From JADJPO01 sp963750395 (lineage in GTDB: Bacteria; Actinomycetota; Actinomycetes; Actinomycetales; Kineosporiaceae): a stretch of 64,000 nucleotides of DNA. How positions within the stretch are numbered: position 1 is the stretch's first letter; every line of letters starts with the position of its first letter. The DNA lies in the NCBI GenBank assembly GCA_963750395.1, contig CAVVQM010000007.1, positions 434,001-498,000 of the forward strand. Reading direction: 5' to 3'. The notes below the pieces were generated by a model that worked only from the letters and a program-made list of their open reading frames with translations, ran no database searches and was not told the DNA's origin. The translations under genes were made by a program, and so were the position numbers. Below are positions 52,527 through 61,647 of the stretch, one piece after another.

Positions 52527-55500
52527 ATGAATGAGCGCACCCCGTCCCTGCGTCAACTCCTCGGCCACCACGTCCTGGTGGCGGACGGCGCGATGGGCAC
52601 AATGCTTCAGGCGGCCGACCCGAGTCTGGACGACTTCCAGGGACTCGAGGGCTGCAACGAGATCCTCAACGTGACCCGACCGGACGTCGTCCGGTCGGTG
52701 CACGAGGCGTACCTGGACGTCGGCGTCGACTGTGTCGAGACCAACACCTTCGGGGCCAACCTGCCCAACCTGGCCGAGTACGACATACCCGACCGGATCA
52801 CTGAACTGGCCGCTGCGGGAGCCCGGATCGCCCGCGATGCGGCCGACTCCTACTCCACCGCGAAAGCCCCTCGATTCGTGCTGGGTTCGATCGGTCCGGG
52901 GACCAAGCTGCCCTCGCTGGGTCACGCCCCGTTCGCCGATCTGCGCGATGCCTACCAGGCCTGCTGCGTCGGCCTGGTCGACGGCGGTGCCGATGCCCTG
53001 CTGATCGAGACCTGCCAGGATCTGCTGCAGGCCAAGGCCGCCGTGCTCGGGGCCCAGCGTGCGCTGGCCGCCACCGGTGCCGACCTGCCGATCCTGGTCC
53101 AGGTCACCGTCGAGACCACGGGGACCATGCTGGTCGGCAGCGAGATCGGCGCGGCGTTGACCGCGCTGGAGGCGCTCGGCGTCGACGCGCTCGGACTGAA
53201 CTGCGCCACCGGTCCGGCGGAGATGAGCGAACACCTGCGCCACCTGGCGCGACACGCCCGAGTCCTGCTGACCTGCATGCCGAATGCCGGCCTGCCCGAA
53301 CTGACCTCGGACGGCGCCCGCTACCCGCTGACCCCGGAGCAGCTCGCGGACGCCCACGACGTGTTCACCGCAGACTTCGGTCTGGCCCTGGTGGGCGGTT
53401 GCTGTGGCACCACGCCCGAGCACCTGCGCCAGGTCGTGCAGCGGGTCGCCGGCCGAGAGGTGACGGCGCGCGAGGTGCAGCCCGAGCCAGGGCTGGCGAG
53501 CATCTACCAGCAGGTGCCGTTCCGGCAGGACACGGCCTTCCTGTCGATCGGGGAGCGCACGAACGCCAACGGGTCGAAGGCCTTTCGCGAGGCCATGCTT
53601 GCCGAGAACTGGGAGGAGTGCGTCTCCATCGCCCGCGGACAGACCCGGGACGGCGCGCACCTGCTCGACGTCTGCGTGGACTACGTGGGCCGCGACGGCA
53701 TCGCGGACACCAAGGCCGTCGTCGGGCGGCTGGCCACGGCCTCCACGCTGCCGCTGATGCTGGACTCCACCGAGCCGGAGGTCCTGCAGACCGGTCTGGA
53801 ACTGATCGGCGGGCGCGCCGTGGTGAACTCGGTGAACTTCGAGGACGGCGAGGGCGGCACCAGTCGCTTCGCCCGAATCATGCCCCTGGTCCGCGAGCAC
53901 GGGGCCGCCGTCGTCGCGCTGACCATCGACGAGACCGGGCAGGCCCGCACGGTGGAGCACAAGGTCGAGGTGGCCACCCGGCTCATCGAGACGCTCACCG
54001 GGCAGTGGGGGATGCGCGTCGAGGACATCCTGGTCGACTGCCTGACCTTCCCGATCGCGACGGGACAGGAGGAGACCCGCGGCGACGGCGTCGCCACCCT
54101 CGAGGCGATCCGGCAGGTCAAGGCCCGCTACCCCGAGGTACAGACCACCCTGGGCGTCTCCAACATCTCCTTCGGCCTGAACCCGGCCGCCCGGGTGGTC
54201 CTGAACTCGGTGTTCCTCGACGAGGCGGTCAGGGCGGGACTGGACTCGGCGATCGTGCACGCGGCCAAGATCCTGCCGATGTCGCGGATCCCGGCCGACC
54301 AGCTCGAGGTCGCCCTCGACCTGATCCACGACCGCCGGCGCTACGACGAGTCCGGCGCCCTGGTCTACGACCCGCTGGCTCGGATGCTGGACATGTTCGA
54401 GGGTGTCGACGCCGCGTCCGTGCGCGCCGAGCGGGCCGCCGAGCTGATGGCGCTGCCACTGGGCGAACGTCTCTCCCGGCGGATCGTCGACGGTGAGTCC
54501 AAGGGCCTCAGCGATGACCTCGACGAGGCCCTCGCGACCGGCATGAGCGCCCTGGGCATCATCAACGAGCACCTGTTGGACGGGATGCGCACGGTCGGCG
54601 ACCTGTTCGGCCGCGGTGAGATGCAGTTGCCCTTCGTGCTGACCTCCGCCGAGGTGATGAAGGCCGCGGTGGCCCACCTGGAGCCGCACATGGAGAAGGT
54701 GGAGGGCGACGTCGGCAAGGGCACCATCGTGCTGGCCACCGTCCGCGGCGACGTCCACGACATCGGCAAGAACCTGGTCGACATCATCCTGTCGAACAAC
54801 GGCTACACCGTCGTCAACCTCGGCATCAAGAAGCCGATCTCGGAGATCATCCGGGCCGCCGAGGACGCCAAGGCCGACGTGATCGGGATGTCCGGCCTGC
54901 TGGTCAAGTCGACCGTCGTGATGCGGGAGAACCTCGAGGAGATCAACACTCGGGACGACGGCGCGCGATGGCCGGTGATCCTGGGTGGTGCCGCGCTCAC
55001 CCGGGCCTTCGTCGAGGAGGATCTGGCCGCACTGTACGAGGGCGACGTGCGCTACGCACGGGACGCCTTCGAGGGCCTGCGGCTGATGGATGCGATCGTC
55101 GCGGTCAAGCGCGGGGTGCCGGGAGCCGAGCTGCCCGCGCTGCGTCCGCGCCGGGTGCGCAAGCGGGCGCAGGCCGCGGAGCAGGCCGAGACCGGCGACG
55201 CAGGCCCCTCCACGCGGCGCTCGGACGTCCAGCGGGCGCTGCCGGTGCCGACCCCCCCGTACTGGGGGGAGCGGATCATCAAGGGCGTCGCCCTGGCCGA
55301 GGTCGCCACCTATCTGGACGAGCGGGCCACGTTCGTCGGGCAGTGGGGGCTCAAGGGATCGCGTGGGGGATCGGGGCCGAGCTACGAGGAGCTGGTCGAG
55401 ACCGAGGGACGGCCCCGCCTGCGGATGTGGCTGGAACGCGTTCAGACCGAACAGATCCTGGAACCCGCCGTGGTGGCGGGCTACTACCCGTGCGTCTCCG

Positions 55501-56081
55501 AGGGCAACGACCTGGTGGTGCTGCACCACGACGCCTCGGCCGCCGAGGCCGCAGTCGCACCGGGCAGCGAGCGCGTCCGGTTCACCTTCCCGCGCCAGAA
55601 CCGCGACCGGCGTCTGTGCCTTGCCGACTTCTTCCGTAGCCGGGAGGAGGCGGCGGAGCTGGGTGGACCGGACGTGGTCGCCTTCCAGCTGGTCACCATG
55701 GGATCGAGGGTCGCCGAGGTCACGGGGGAGCTGTTCGCCGCCGACGCCTACCGGGACTACCTGGAACTGCACGGGTTGTCGGTGCAGATGACCGAGGCGC
55801 TCGCCGAGTACTGGCACGCCAGGGTCCGGGAGGAGCTGGGATTCGCCGGCCACGACGAGACCGAGCTGGACGGCATCCTGCGTCAGGGCTACCGGGGGTC
55901 GCGCTACTCCTTCGGGTACCCGGCCTGCCCCGATCTGCAGGACCGGTCGAAGCTGGTCGCCCTGCTCCGCCCCGAGAGGATCGGCGTGAAGCTGTCGGAC
56001 GAGCTGCAACTGCACCCGGAGCAGTCGACCGACGCTCTCGTCGTGCACCACCCCGAGGCGAAGTACTTCAACGCGACGTGA
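52527..56081 (+). CDS. metH: Cobalamin-dependent methionine synthase
   Basis: A 1,184-residue modular enzyme methylating homocysteine from methyl-tetrahydrofolate via cobalamin. Order: homocysteine-binding domain with zinc Cys292-Cys293 (GGCCGTT) and LNCATGP; pterin domain (about 330-600, GERTNANGSKAF); cap and B12 domain with DVHDIGKN, His744 being the cobalt ligand; C-terminal reactivation domain with the RGSRYSFGYPACPDL AdoMet site. An Ala/Arg-rich linker of about 40 residues separates the last two. It starts 11 nt after the importer operon and overlaps the HAD gene by 4 nt (GTGA). Confidence 0.95.
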   Translation: MNERTPSLRQLLGHHVLVADGAMGTMLQAADPSLDDFQGLEGCNEILNVTRPDVVRSVHEAYLDVGVDCVETNTFGANLPNLAEYDIPDRITELAAAGARIARDAADSYSTAKAPRFVLGSIGPGTKLPSLGHAPFADLRDAYQACCVGLVDGGADALLIETCQDLLQAKAAVLGAQRALAATGADLPILVQVTVETTGTMLVGSEIGAALTALEALGVDALGLNCATGPAEMSEHLRHLARHARVLLTCMPNAGLPELTSDGARYPLTPEQLADAHDVFTADFGLALVGGCCGTTPEHLRQVVQRVAGREVTAREVQPEPGLASIYQQVPFRQDTAFLSIGERTNANGSKAFREAMLAENWEECVSIARGQTRDGAHLLDVCVDYVGRDGIADTKAVVGRLATASTLPLMLDSTEPEVLQTGLELIGGRAVVNSVNFEDGEGGTSRFARIMPLVREHGAAVVALTIDETGQARTVEHKVEVATRLIETLTGQWGMRVEDILVDCLTFPIATGQEETRGDGVATLEAIRQVKARYPEVQTTLGVSNISFGLNPAARVVLNSVFLDEAVRAGLDSAIVHAAKILPMSRIPADQLEVALDLIHDRRRYDESGALVYDPLARMLDMFEGVDAASVRAERAAELMALPLGERLSRRIVDGESKGLSDDLDEALATGMSALGIINEHLLDGMRTVGDLFGRGEMQLPFVLTSAEVMKAAVAHLEPHMEKVEGDVGKGTIVLATVRGDVHDIGKNLVDIILSNNGYTVVNLGIKKPISEIIRAAEDAKADVIGMSGLLVKSTVVMRENLEEINTRDDGARWPVILGGAALTRAFVEEDLAALYEGDVRYARDAFEGLRLMDAIVAVKRGVPGAELPALRPRRVRKRAQAAEQAETGDAGPSTRRSDVQRALPVPTPPYWGERIIKGVALAEVATYLDERATFVGQWGLKGSRGGSGPSYEELVETEGRPRLRMWLERVQTEQILEPAVVAGYYPCVSEGNDLVVLHHDASAAEAAVAPGSERVRFTFPRQNRDRRLCLADFFRSREEAAELGGPDVVAFQLVTMGSRVAEVTGELFAADAYRDYLELHGLSVQMTEALAEYWHARVREELGFAGHDETELDGILRQGYRGSRYSFGYPACPDLQDRSKLVALLRPERIGVKLSDELQLHPEQSTDALVVHHPEAKYFNAT

Positions 56082-56791
56082 GCACGCCCACCTCGGGCGG
56101 GACGGCGCGGCTGCCCCAGGCCGTCCTGTGGGACATGGACGGCACCCTGGTGGACACCGAGCCCTACTGGATCGAGTGCGAGTTCGACCTGGTCCACCGC
56201 TTCGGCGGCACCTGGTCGATGGAGCAGGCGCACTCCCTCGTCGGCTTGGCCCTGCCCACGTCGGCGGCGATCATCGCCAGGGACGGCGGGGTGCCGTTGC
56301 CGCCGGACCAGATCATCGACGACCTGATCGCCGGAGTGATCGCCCGCGTCGGCGAGGACGTGCCCTGGCGCCCGGGAGCCCGGGAATTGCTGGCCGCCCT
56401 GGTCCGCGAAGCGATCCCGAACGCGCTGGTCACCATGTCCTACCGCCGCCTGGCCGAGGCCGTGATCCGCGCCTTGCCACCGCACTCCTTCGGCGCGTTG
56501 GTCGCCGGCGACGACGTGCTGCGCGGCAAGCCCGATCCCGAGCCGTACCTGAGGGCGGCGGCTCGGCTCGGCGTGAGCCCGCAGGACTGCGTGGCCATCG
56601 AGGACAGCCCGAGCGGCGTGGCGTCGGCGCGGGCCGCGGGGGTGCCGTTGATCGCCGTCGAGCATCTGGTGCCCCTGGCCGAGCACGTCGCCGGGCCGGT
56701 CCTGCACACCCTGGAGGGGCTGACCCCGGCGACCCTGCTGGCCGTCGCCGACGCCCGCCCGGGGGTGGGACTCGCTCGCGCCACCGAGTGA
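56078..56791 (+). CDS. HAD-superfamily phosphatase (beta-phosphoglucomutase-like)
   Basis: A 237-residue HAD hydrolase with the nucleophile DMDGTLVDTEP (Asp19, Asp21), the cap region, motif 2 Thr (LVTMSYRR), Lys in GKPDPEPYL and Asp pair IEDSPSG. A sugar-phosphate or nucleotide phosphatase is likely, substrate unknown. GTG 56078 overlaps the metH stop, so it is coupled to metH. Confidence 0.88.
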   Translation: MSTPTSGGTARLPQAVLWDMDGTLVDTEPYWIECEFDLVHRFGGTWSMEQAHSLVGLALPTSAAIIARDGGVPLPPDQIIDDLIAGVIARVGEDVPWRPGARELLAALVREAIPNALVTMSYRRLAEAVIRALPPHSFGALVAGDDVLRGKPDPEPYLRAAARLGVSPQDCVAIEDSPSGVASARAAGVPLIAVEHLVPLAEHVAGPVLHTLEGLTPATLLAVADARPGVGLARATE

Positions 56792-56800
56792 GGTGTGCCT

Positions 56801-56830
56801 GGTGAGCCCGGGTCAGGTGAGCCCGGGTCA
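56801..56830. repeat. 15-bp tandem repeat at the acyl-CoA oxidase stop
   Basis: GGTGAGCCCGGGTCA occurs twice in a row (56801-56815, 56816-56830) and a third partial copy (GGTGAGC) follows. The second copy contains the stop codon of the minus-strand gene. Confidence 0.6.
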
Positions 56831-58861
56831 GGTGAGCATGGCCGCGTCCACGAGCCCGTCCGGGATTGCGAAGGCGTCCACCAGGGTGGCGGCGTGGGGG
56901 CGCAGGGTCCGGCAGAGGTCCTCGACCGCCGCGACCACCGCCTTCGAGCGGGGCACCGACATCCGGCCGTGCTCGATGAACCAGGCCCGATCGCGCTTGA
57001 TCTCCTCCAGCACGTAGAGGTCGCAGACCGCGTCGAGCAGCGCCGCCACCTCGGCGTCACCGCAGCCGTCGACGGCCTCCAGGAAGGCTTCCAGCACCAC
57101 CCGGTGCACGTGGGCGCGGGCCGCGAGAAGCAGATGGTCCTGACAGGCGACGAACGCGGCGCCGGGATCCGAGCCCGCCCTGATCCGCCCCCGCATCCGC
57201 TGCGCCACGGTCTCCAACAGATGCCGCTCGCGGAACTCGAACAGCTCCAGATGCCAGGCGCGATCATCGATCGCGGTGGGGCCCTCGCGACGGGCCGCTC
57301 CGAGCAGGCGGTCGATGAAGGACTTGGCAGCGGTCCGCTCGATCATCACCTCGACGACCCGTTCGGCCACCAGGCGGACGGTGCCCAGAGTGTCGAGCTC
57401 ACCGACGTGGGTCGAGTAGTTGCTGATCAGTCCCTTGCCGACGAGTTGGGTGAGCACGGTGTTGTCACCCTCGAAGGTGGCGAACACGTCGACGTCGGCG
57501 CGCAGTTGCACAAGGAGGTTCTCGGCAAGGAAACCCGCTCCGCCGCAGGCCGTCCGGCAGGTCAGAGTGGCCTGGTTGGCGTGGTCGGTGGTCATCGCCT
57601 TCAGGCCCGCCGCGCGCGTCTCCAGCTGGCGTTGCCGCCGGTCGGCGTCCTCGCCGTGCAGGGCGTCGGCGCCCCGGATGCGGGCGTCGAGGTCGCGCGT
57701 GAGCCGGTTCTGGGCGAACCGCAACGCGTAGGAGGTGGCGACGGCGGGCAGCAGCCGAAGCTGGTGGGCCTGGTAGTCCAGCAGGAGCACCTCGCCGTCG
57801 CCGTCGCTGAACTGGCGGCGCTGCAGGGCGTATCGGACGGCGATGGTCAGGGCGCTCTCGGTGGCCGCGCCCGCGGCGGCGGCGACGGAGGCCCGGCCGC
57901 GGACCAGGGTGGCGAGCATGGTGAAGAAGCGGCGCTTGGGGTTCTCGATCGGGCTGACGTAGTCGCCCTCCGCGCTGATGTCGCCGTAGCGATTGAGCAG
58001 GTTGGCGCGGGGTACCCGGACCTGGTCGAAGGTGATCCGTCCGTTGTCGACGCCGTTCAGGCCACCCTTCGGGCCGTCATCCGACAGGCTCACCCCCGGT
58101 GCGGGCTCACCGGCCGCGTCCCGCACCGGGACCAGCACGGCGTGTACCCCGTGGTCGACGTCGGCCACGATCAACCGGGCGAAGACCACGGCGAGCTGCG
58201 CGTGCAGGGCCGCGTTGCCGATGTAGTCCTTGCGATCCGACGGAGTCGGGGTGTGCACGACGAGCTCGTCGTGCTCCGGATCGTAGGTGGCGGTGGTACC
58301 CAGCGACTCGACGTCCGACCCGTGCCCGGTCTCGGTCATCGCGAAGCACCCGAGCAGGGACAGGTCGATGGCCGCGGGCAGATAGCGCCGATGATGCTCG
58401 GCGTTGCCGAGCGCGGCGATCGAGCCCGCGAACAGTCCCCATTGCACTCCGGCCTTCACCATCACCGACAGATCGGCATGGCCGAGCATCTGGACGACGG
58501 TGATGGAACCGCCGACGTCGTCGTCCCCGCCGATCGCTGAGGGCAGACCGGTCGGCAGGTCCTGCGGGTCGGCCAGGCGCGCTGCGGCGAGTTCGCGCAG
58601 GATCCGCAAGGTCCGGTCCCGGTGGGCCGCGACGCTCAGCCGTTCGCGGACCGGGCCGAAGGAGGTGGTGGGCAGCAGGGCGCGCATCCGGTGGCGTACC
58701 TGCTCCCACGGGCCGTCGAGCGTGCGGGTCAGCTCGGCGGTCTGAACCTCGTCGAGCGGCCCGGCGACCCGGTCCGGCCCGGCGCGCATCCCTGGCCGTC
58801 GTCCGCGGTCGCCGCCGTTCGCCGCCTCGCTGACGGTGGGGTCAACCTCGATGTCGGCCAT
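56828..58861 (-). CDS. Acyl-CoA oxidase/dehydrogenase family protein
   Basis: A 677-residue flavoenzyme of the acyl-CoA oxidase type: N-terminal alpha domain, the flavin/substrate segment CFAMTETGHGSDVESLGTTATYDP, KDYIGNAALHAQLAVVFARL, LVRGRASVAAAAG, the middle CRTACGGAGFLAENLLVQLRADVDVFATFEGDN and a long C-terminal oxidase domain. It would start beta-oxidation of acyl-CoA. ATG 58861 is chosen; GGAGG is only 1 nt upstream, which is unusually close. Confidence 0.87.
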   Translation of the reverse strand: MADIEVDPTVSEAANGGDRGRRPGMRAGPDRVAGPLDEVQTAELTRTLDGPWEQVRHRMRALLPTTSFGPVRERLSVAAHRDRTLRILRELAAARLADPQDLPTGLPSAIGGDDDVGGSITVVQMLGHADLSVMVKAGVQWGLFAGSIAALGNAEHHRRYLPAAIDLSLLGCFAMTETGHGSDVESLGTTATYDPEHDELVVHTPTPSDRKDYIGNAALHAQLAVVFARLIVADVDHGVHAVLVPVRDAAGEPAPGVSLSDDGPKGGLNGVDNGRITFDQVRVPRANLLNRYGDISAEGDYVSPIENPKRRFFTMLATLVRGRASVAAAAGAATESALTIAVRYALQRRQFSDGDGEVLLLDYQAHQLRLLPAVATSYALRFAQNRLTRDLDARIRGADALHGEDADRRQRQLETRAAGLKAMTTDHANQATLTCRTACGGAGFLAENLLVQLRADVDVFATFEGDNTVLTQLVGKGLISNYSTHVGELDTLGTVRLVAERVVEVMIERTAAKSFIDRLLGAARREGPTAIDDRAWHLELFEFRERHLLETVAQRMRGRIRAGSDPGAAFVACQDHLLLAARAHVHRVVLEAFLEAVDGCGDAEVAALLDAVCDLYVLEEIKRDRAWFIEHGRMSVPRSKAVVAAVEDLCRTLRPHAATLVDAFAIPDGLVDAAMLT

Positions 58862-58940
58862 ACCTCCATTCAAGCCCCCTTCACCGGCGCCCGCCCCTCG
58901 CACGCCGGCGCTGTCGCACCCGTGCGCGACACTGACCGGC

Positions 58941-59276
58941 ATGGCATTCGGTCAAGCATCCGGTCCCCCCGCGTCGGCCCGTGAGGTCGACAGGCTCCTC
59001 GATCTGCTCATCGAGGCAGGCCACTCCGGCTTCCGCGACGCTCGTGGTCCGATGCGCTTCACGCAGCGTCAGGCGGGCGGCAGGTTCACTCGCGAGGAGG
59101 TCGCGAGCTTCATCGCTCAGCTCGAGGCGGGGCGCGACGGGACGGGAGGCCCTGATGCCTCGATCACGCCCACGCCCGACAGGCTCACCCAGGCCGACCG
59201 GGCGATCCGGCGGATCTCGACCGCCGACCTCGCCGCCGAGCTTCAGCGGCGAGGGTGGATCGTCGTCGAACCCTGA
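58941..59276 (+). CDS. Conserved actinobacterial protein of unknown function
   Basis: A 111-residue soluble protein with the segment VDRLLDLLIEAGHSGFRDARGPMRFTQRQAGGRFTREEVASFI and a C-terminal ADRAIRRISTADLAAELQRRGW. No recognised motif. It lies just before the site-2 protease and trmI genes (51-nt gap). Confidence 0.7.
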   Translation: MAFGQASGPPASAREVDRLLDLLIEAGHSGFRDARGPMRFTQRQAGGRFTREEVASFIAQLEAGRDGTGGPDASITPTPDRLTQADRAIRRISTADLAAELQRRGWIVVEP

Positions 59277-59315
59277 GCGTCGGTCGGTGGCCGGGTGGTT
59301 GACAGCCCGGCCGCG

Positions 59316-59321
59316 TAGAGT
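59316..59321 (+). promoter_or_regulatory. -10 element (TAGAGT), leaderless site-2 protease gene
   Basis: TAGAGT lies 6 nt before GTG 59328; TTGACA at 59299-59304 is too close to act as its -35. Confidence 0.45.
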
Positions 59322-59327
59322 CCTCGC

Positions 59328-60446
59328 GTGGCTCGTTCTTCAGGTGTACGGATCGGGACGGTGCAGGGCGCACCGGTCCTGCTGATGCCCTCCTGGTTCC
59401 TGATCGCGGCCCTGGTCACCTACTTCTACGCCCCCTCGATCGCGGCGCGGGCACCGGGTCTGGGGGCCGGGGTCTACCTGGTCGCCTTCTGTGCGGCGCT
59501 GCTTCTGCTCGTCTCGGTCTTCCTGCACGAGCTCGCGCACGCGATCGCGGCCCGCGCGGTCGGCAGCCCGCCGACCCGGATCGTGCTCGACCTGTGGGGA
59601 GGGCACACCGCGTTCGAGTCGGAGATGACCACGCCCGGTCGGAGCGCCCTGGTGAGCCTCGTGGGCCCGGGGACCAACGCGGCGCTGGCCGTGCTGGGCT
59701 GGCTGGTCCGCCCTGTGTTCACCGACGGCAGCATCAGCGCGCTGCTCCTGGACGGTGCGGTGCTCGCCAACGCCTTCGTGGCCGTGTTCAACGCCCTGCC
59801 CGGGCTACCCCTGGACGGCGGGCGGGCGGCGGAGGCGCTCATCTGGAAGATCACGGGACGGCGCGCCACGGGCACGCTGGCGGCCGGCTGGATCGGCCGC
59901 GCGGTGGTGCTGGCCCTGGTGGTCTGGGCCCTGGTCCTGCCGTTGGCCCGCGGCCAGAACGTCGGGCTGACCTCGCTGATCTGGGTGGGCATGATCGCCG
60001 CGCTGCTGTGGCAGGGCGCCGGCCAGGCGATCAGTCTGGCCAGGTGGCGCACCAGGTCCGACCGGGTCTCGGCGGTGGCCCTGCTGCGCCCGGCCGTGTC
60101 GGTCCCGGCGGACTGCGGGCTGGCGCAGGCCCTGCAGGCAGCTGATCTGGCCCAGGTGAACGAGGTGGTCCTGGCCGCCGGGGGCCAGCCGGTCGCCGTC
60201 CTCGACGCCACGGCGATCGCCGCGGTGCCCGAGGACCGGTTGACGAGCACCCCGGCGCAGGCGGTGGCCCGGGCGCTGCCGCCGGCGGCCCTGATCCCGG
60301 ACACCCTCGTCGGCGACGCCCTGATCCAGCACCTGCAGGTCGACTCCCACCAGGAGTACGTCGTGGTGGACCACGAGGGCGCGGTGCGCGGCGTCCTCCT
60401 GCTGCAGGACGTCGCGGCCGCGGTGTCCGGACGGGCCCGTGGCTGA
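59328..60446 (+). CDS. Site-2 protease family (M50) metalloprotease with CBS domains
   Basis: A 372-residue membrane protein. The zinc motif HELAH (His67-Glu68...His71) sits in the third helix and LDGGR, with Asp163 as third ligand, in a later helix. The C-terminal 130 residues form two CBS-like modules (VSAVALLRPAVSVPADCGLAQAL and LQVDSHQEYVVVDHEGAVRGVLLLQDV). Such proteases cut transmembrane anti-sigma factors or other signal proteins; the substrate here is not known. GTG 59328 is leaderless. Confidence 0.9.
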   Translation: MARSSGVRIGTVQGAPVLLMPSWFLIAALVTYFYAPSIAARAPGLGAGVYLVAFCAALLLLVSVFLHELAHAIAARAVGSPPTRIVLDLWGGHTAFESEMTTPGRSALVSLVGPGTNAALAVLGWLVRPVFTDGSISALLLDGAVLANAFVAVFNALPGLPLDGGRAAEALIWKITGRRATGTLAAGWIGRAVVLALVVWALVLPLARGQNVGLTSLIWVGMIAALLWQGAGQAISLARWRTRSDRVSAVALLRPAVSVPADCGLAQALQAADLAQVNEVVLAAGGQPVAVLDATAIAAVPEDRLTSTPAQAVARALPPAALIPDTLVGDALIQHLQVDSHQEYVVVDHEGAVRGVLLLQDVAAAVSGRARG

Positions 60447-60454
60447 GCGCCTCC

Positions 60455-60460
60455 TAGACT
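60455..60460 (+). promoter_or_regulatory. -10 element (TAGACT), leaderless trmI
   Basis: TAGACT lies 8 nt before ATG 60469 and 9 nt past the site-2 protease stop. Confidence 0.5.
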
Positions 60461-60468
60461 CGGCCACC

Positions 60469-61491
60469 ATGGACGCCCCCGAGCAGCCCGTCGAGCGCGA
60501 CACCGGACCCCTGAGCACGGACGGGCCGACCGGAGCGGGCGAACGTCGTGGCGTCCTGCGCGAGGGGGACAGGGTGCAGCTGACCGACCCCAAGGGCCGC
60601 ATGCACACGATCACCCTGGTCGCCGGCAAGGAGTTCCACACCCACCGCGGTCGATTCGCCCACGACGAACTCATCGGGCGCCCCGAGGGCTGGGTGGTGC
60701 GCAACACCGCGGGGGTGGAGTACCTGGCGCTGCGCCCGCTGCTGGCCGACTACGTGCTGTCGATGCCGCGGGGTGCTGCCGTGGTCTACCCCAAGGACGC
60801 CGGGCAGATCGTGGCGATGGCCGACATCTATCCGGGCGCCCGGGTGTTGGAGGCCGGGGTCGGCTCGGGCGCATTGACCATGTCGCTGCTGCGCGCCGTC
60901 GGGGACCGGGGTTCACTGCACTCGGTGGAGCGCCGTGCCGACTTCGCCGAGGTGGCCAGACTCAACGTCGAGGCGTTCTTCGGTGGCCCGCACCCGGCCT
61001 GGCGGCTGACCGTGGCGGACCTGGCCGAGGTGGACGCCGCCGGACTCGGCTCGGTGGACCGCGTGGTGCTGGACATGCTCGCCCCCTGGGAGTGCCTGGA
61101 CGCGGTCAGCGACGTCCTCGCCCCCGGTGGCGTGGTGATCGCTTATGTGGCGACCGCCACACAGCTGTCCCGGTTGGCGGAGGCTCTGCGGGCGTCGGCC
61201 CTCTACACCGAGCCCGCCGCGTGGGAGTCGATGGTGCGTGGCTGGCATCTGGAGGGCCTCGCCGTGCGCCCCCAGCACCGCATGGTCGGCCACACCGGAT
61301 TCCTGCTCACCGCCCGCCGGCTCGCCGACGGGGTGGTACCGCCCGTACGCAGGCGGCGCCCGGCCGGGAGCACCCGGGAGGGCGGCGAGCAGGTCGAGGA
61401 GGCCTGGCAGACCTGGACGGCCGAAGACCTCGGCGAACGACCGGTCTCGGAGAAGAAGGTCCGGCGAAACGTGCGGCGGGCCACGCCCTGA
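60469..61491 (+). CDS. trmI: tRNA (adenine-58-N1)-methyltransferase
   Basis: A 340-residue class I methyltransferase closely matching Rv2118c (TrmI), with the N-terminal beta domain FHTHRGRFAHDELIG, RPLLADYVLSMPRGAAVVYPKDAGQI, the AdoMet motif VLEAGVGSGALTMSLLRAVG, DRVVLDMLAPWE and the C-terminal WHLEGLAVRPQHRMVGHTGFLLTARR. It methylates A58 in the T loop of tRNAs. ATG 60469 is preferred over the GTG at 60439 that overlaps the protease gene. The Arg-rich tail is longer than in Rv2118c. Confidence 0.92.
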   Translation: MDAPEQPVERDTGPLSTDGPTGAGERRGVLREGDRVQLTDPKGRMHTITLVAGKEFHTHRGRFAHDELIGRPEGWVVRNTAGVEYLALRPLLADYVLSMPRGAAVVYPKDAGQIVAMADIYPGARVLEAGVGSGALTMSLLRAVGDRGSLHSVERRADFAEVARLNVEAFFGGPHPAWRLTVADLAEVDAAGLGSVDRVVLDMLAPWECLDAVSDVLAPGGVVIAYVATATQLSRLAEALRASALYTEPAAWESMVRGWHLEGLAVRPQHRMVGHTGFLLTARRLADGVVPPVRRRRPAGSTREGGEQVEEAWQTWTAEDLGERPVSEKKVRRNVRRATP

Positions 61492-61519
61492 CTCGCTGGC
61501 CCAAGACCCTTGGTGCGGT

Positions 61520-61525
61520 TAGTGT
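61520..61525 (+). promoter_or_regulatory. First candidate -10 (TAGTGT) upstream of arc
   Basis: TAGTGT lies about 120 nt before the arc start; a second hexamer is at 61605-61610. No clear -35 is seen. Confidence 0.35.
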
Positions 61526-61604
61526 CGAGCTTTCCGGCGTCCTCCACACGGGACCGTGACGGTGAGGTCCACGGCTCGCCAGGCACACCATCCAGGTGTC
61601 GGGT

Positions 61605-61610
61605 TAATGT
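61605..61610 (+). promoter_or_regulatory. Second candidate -10 (TAATGT) upstream of arc
   Basis: TAATGT lies 37 nt before GTG 61648 and would give a leader of about 30 nt that includes GGGAGG. Confidence 0.4.
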
Positions 61611-61647
61611 CGAACAGGGTCGCTGGACAGTGACGGGAGGTGCCGGT

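Noticed and set aside
59299..59321. TTGACA with TAGAGT as a complete promoter for the site-2 protease gene.
   Set aside because: The spacing is 11 nt; only the -10 is kept as a leaderless element.
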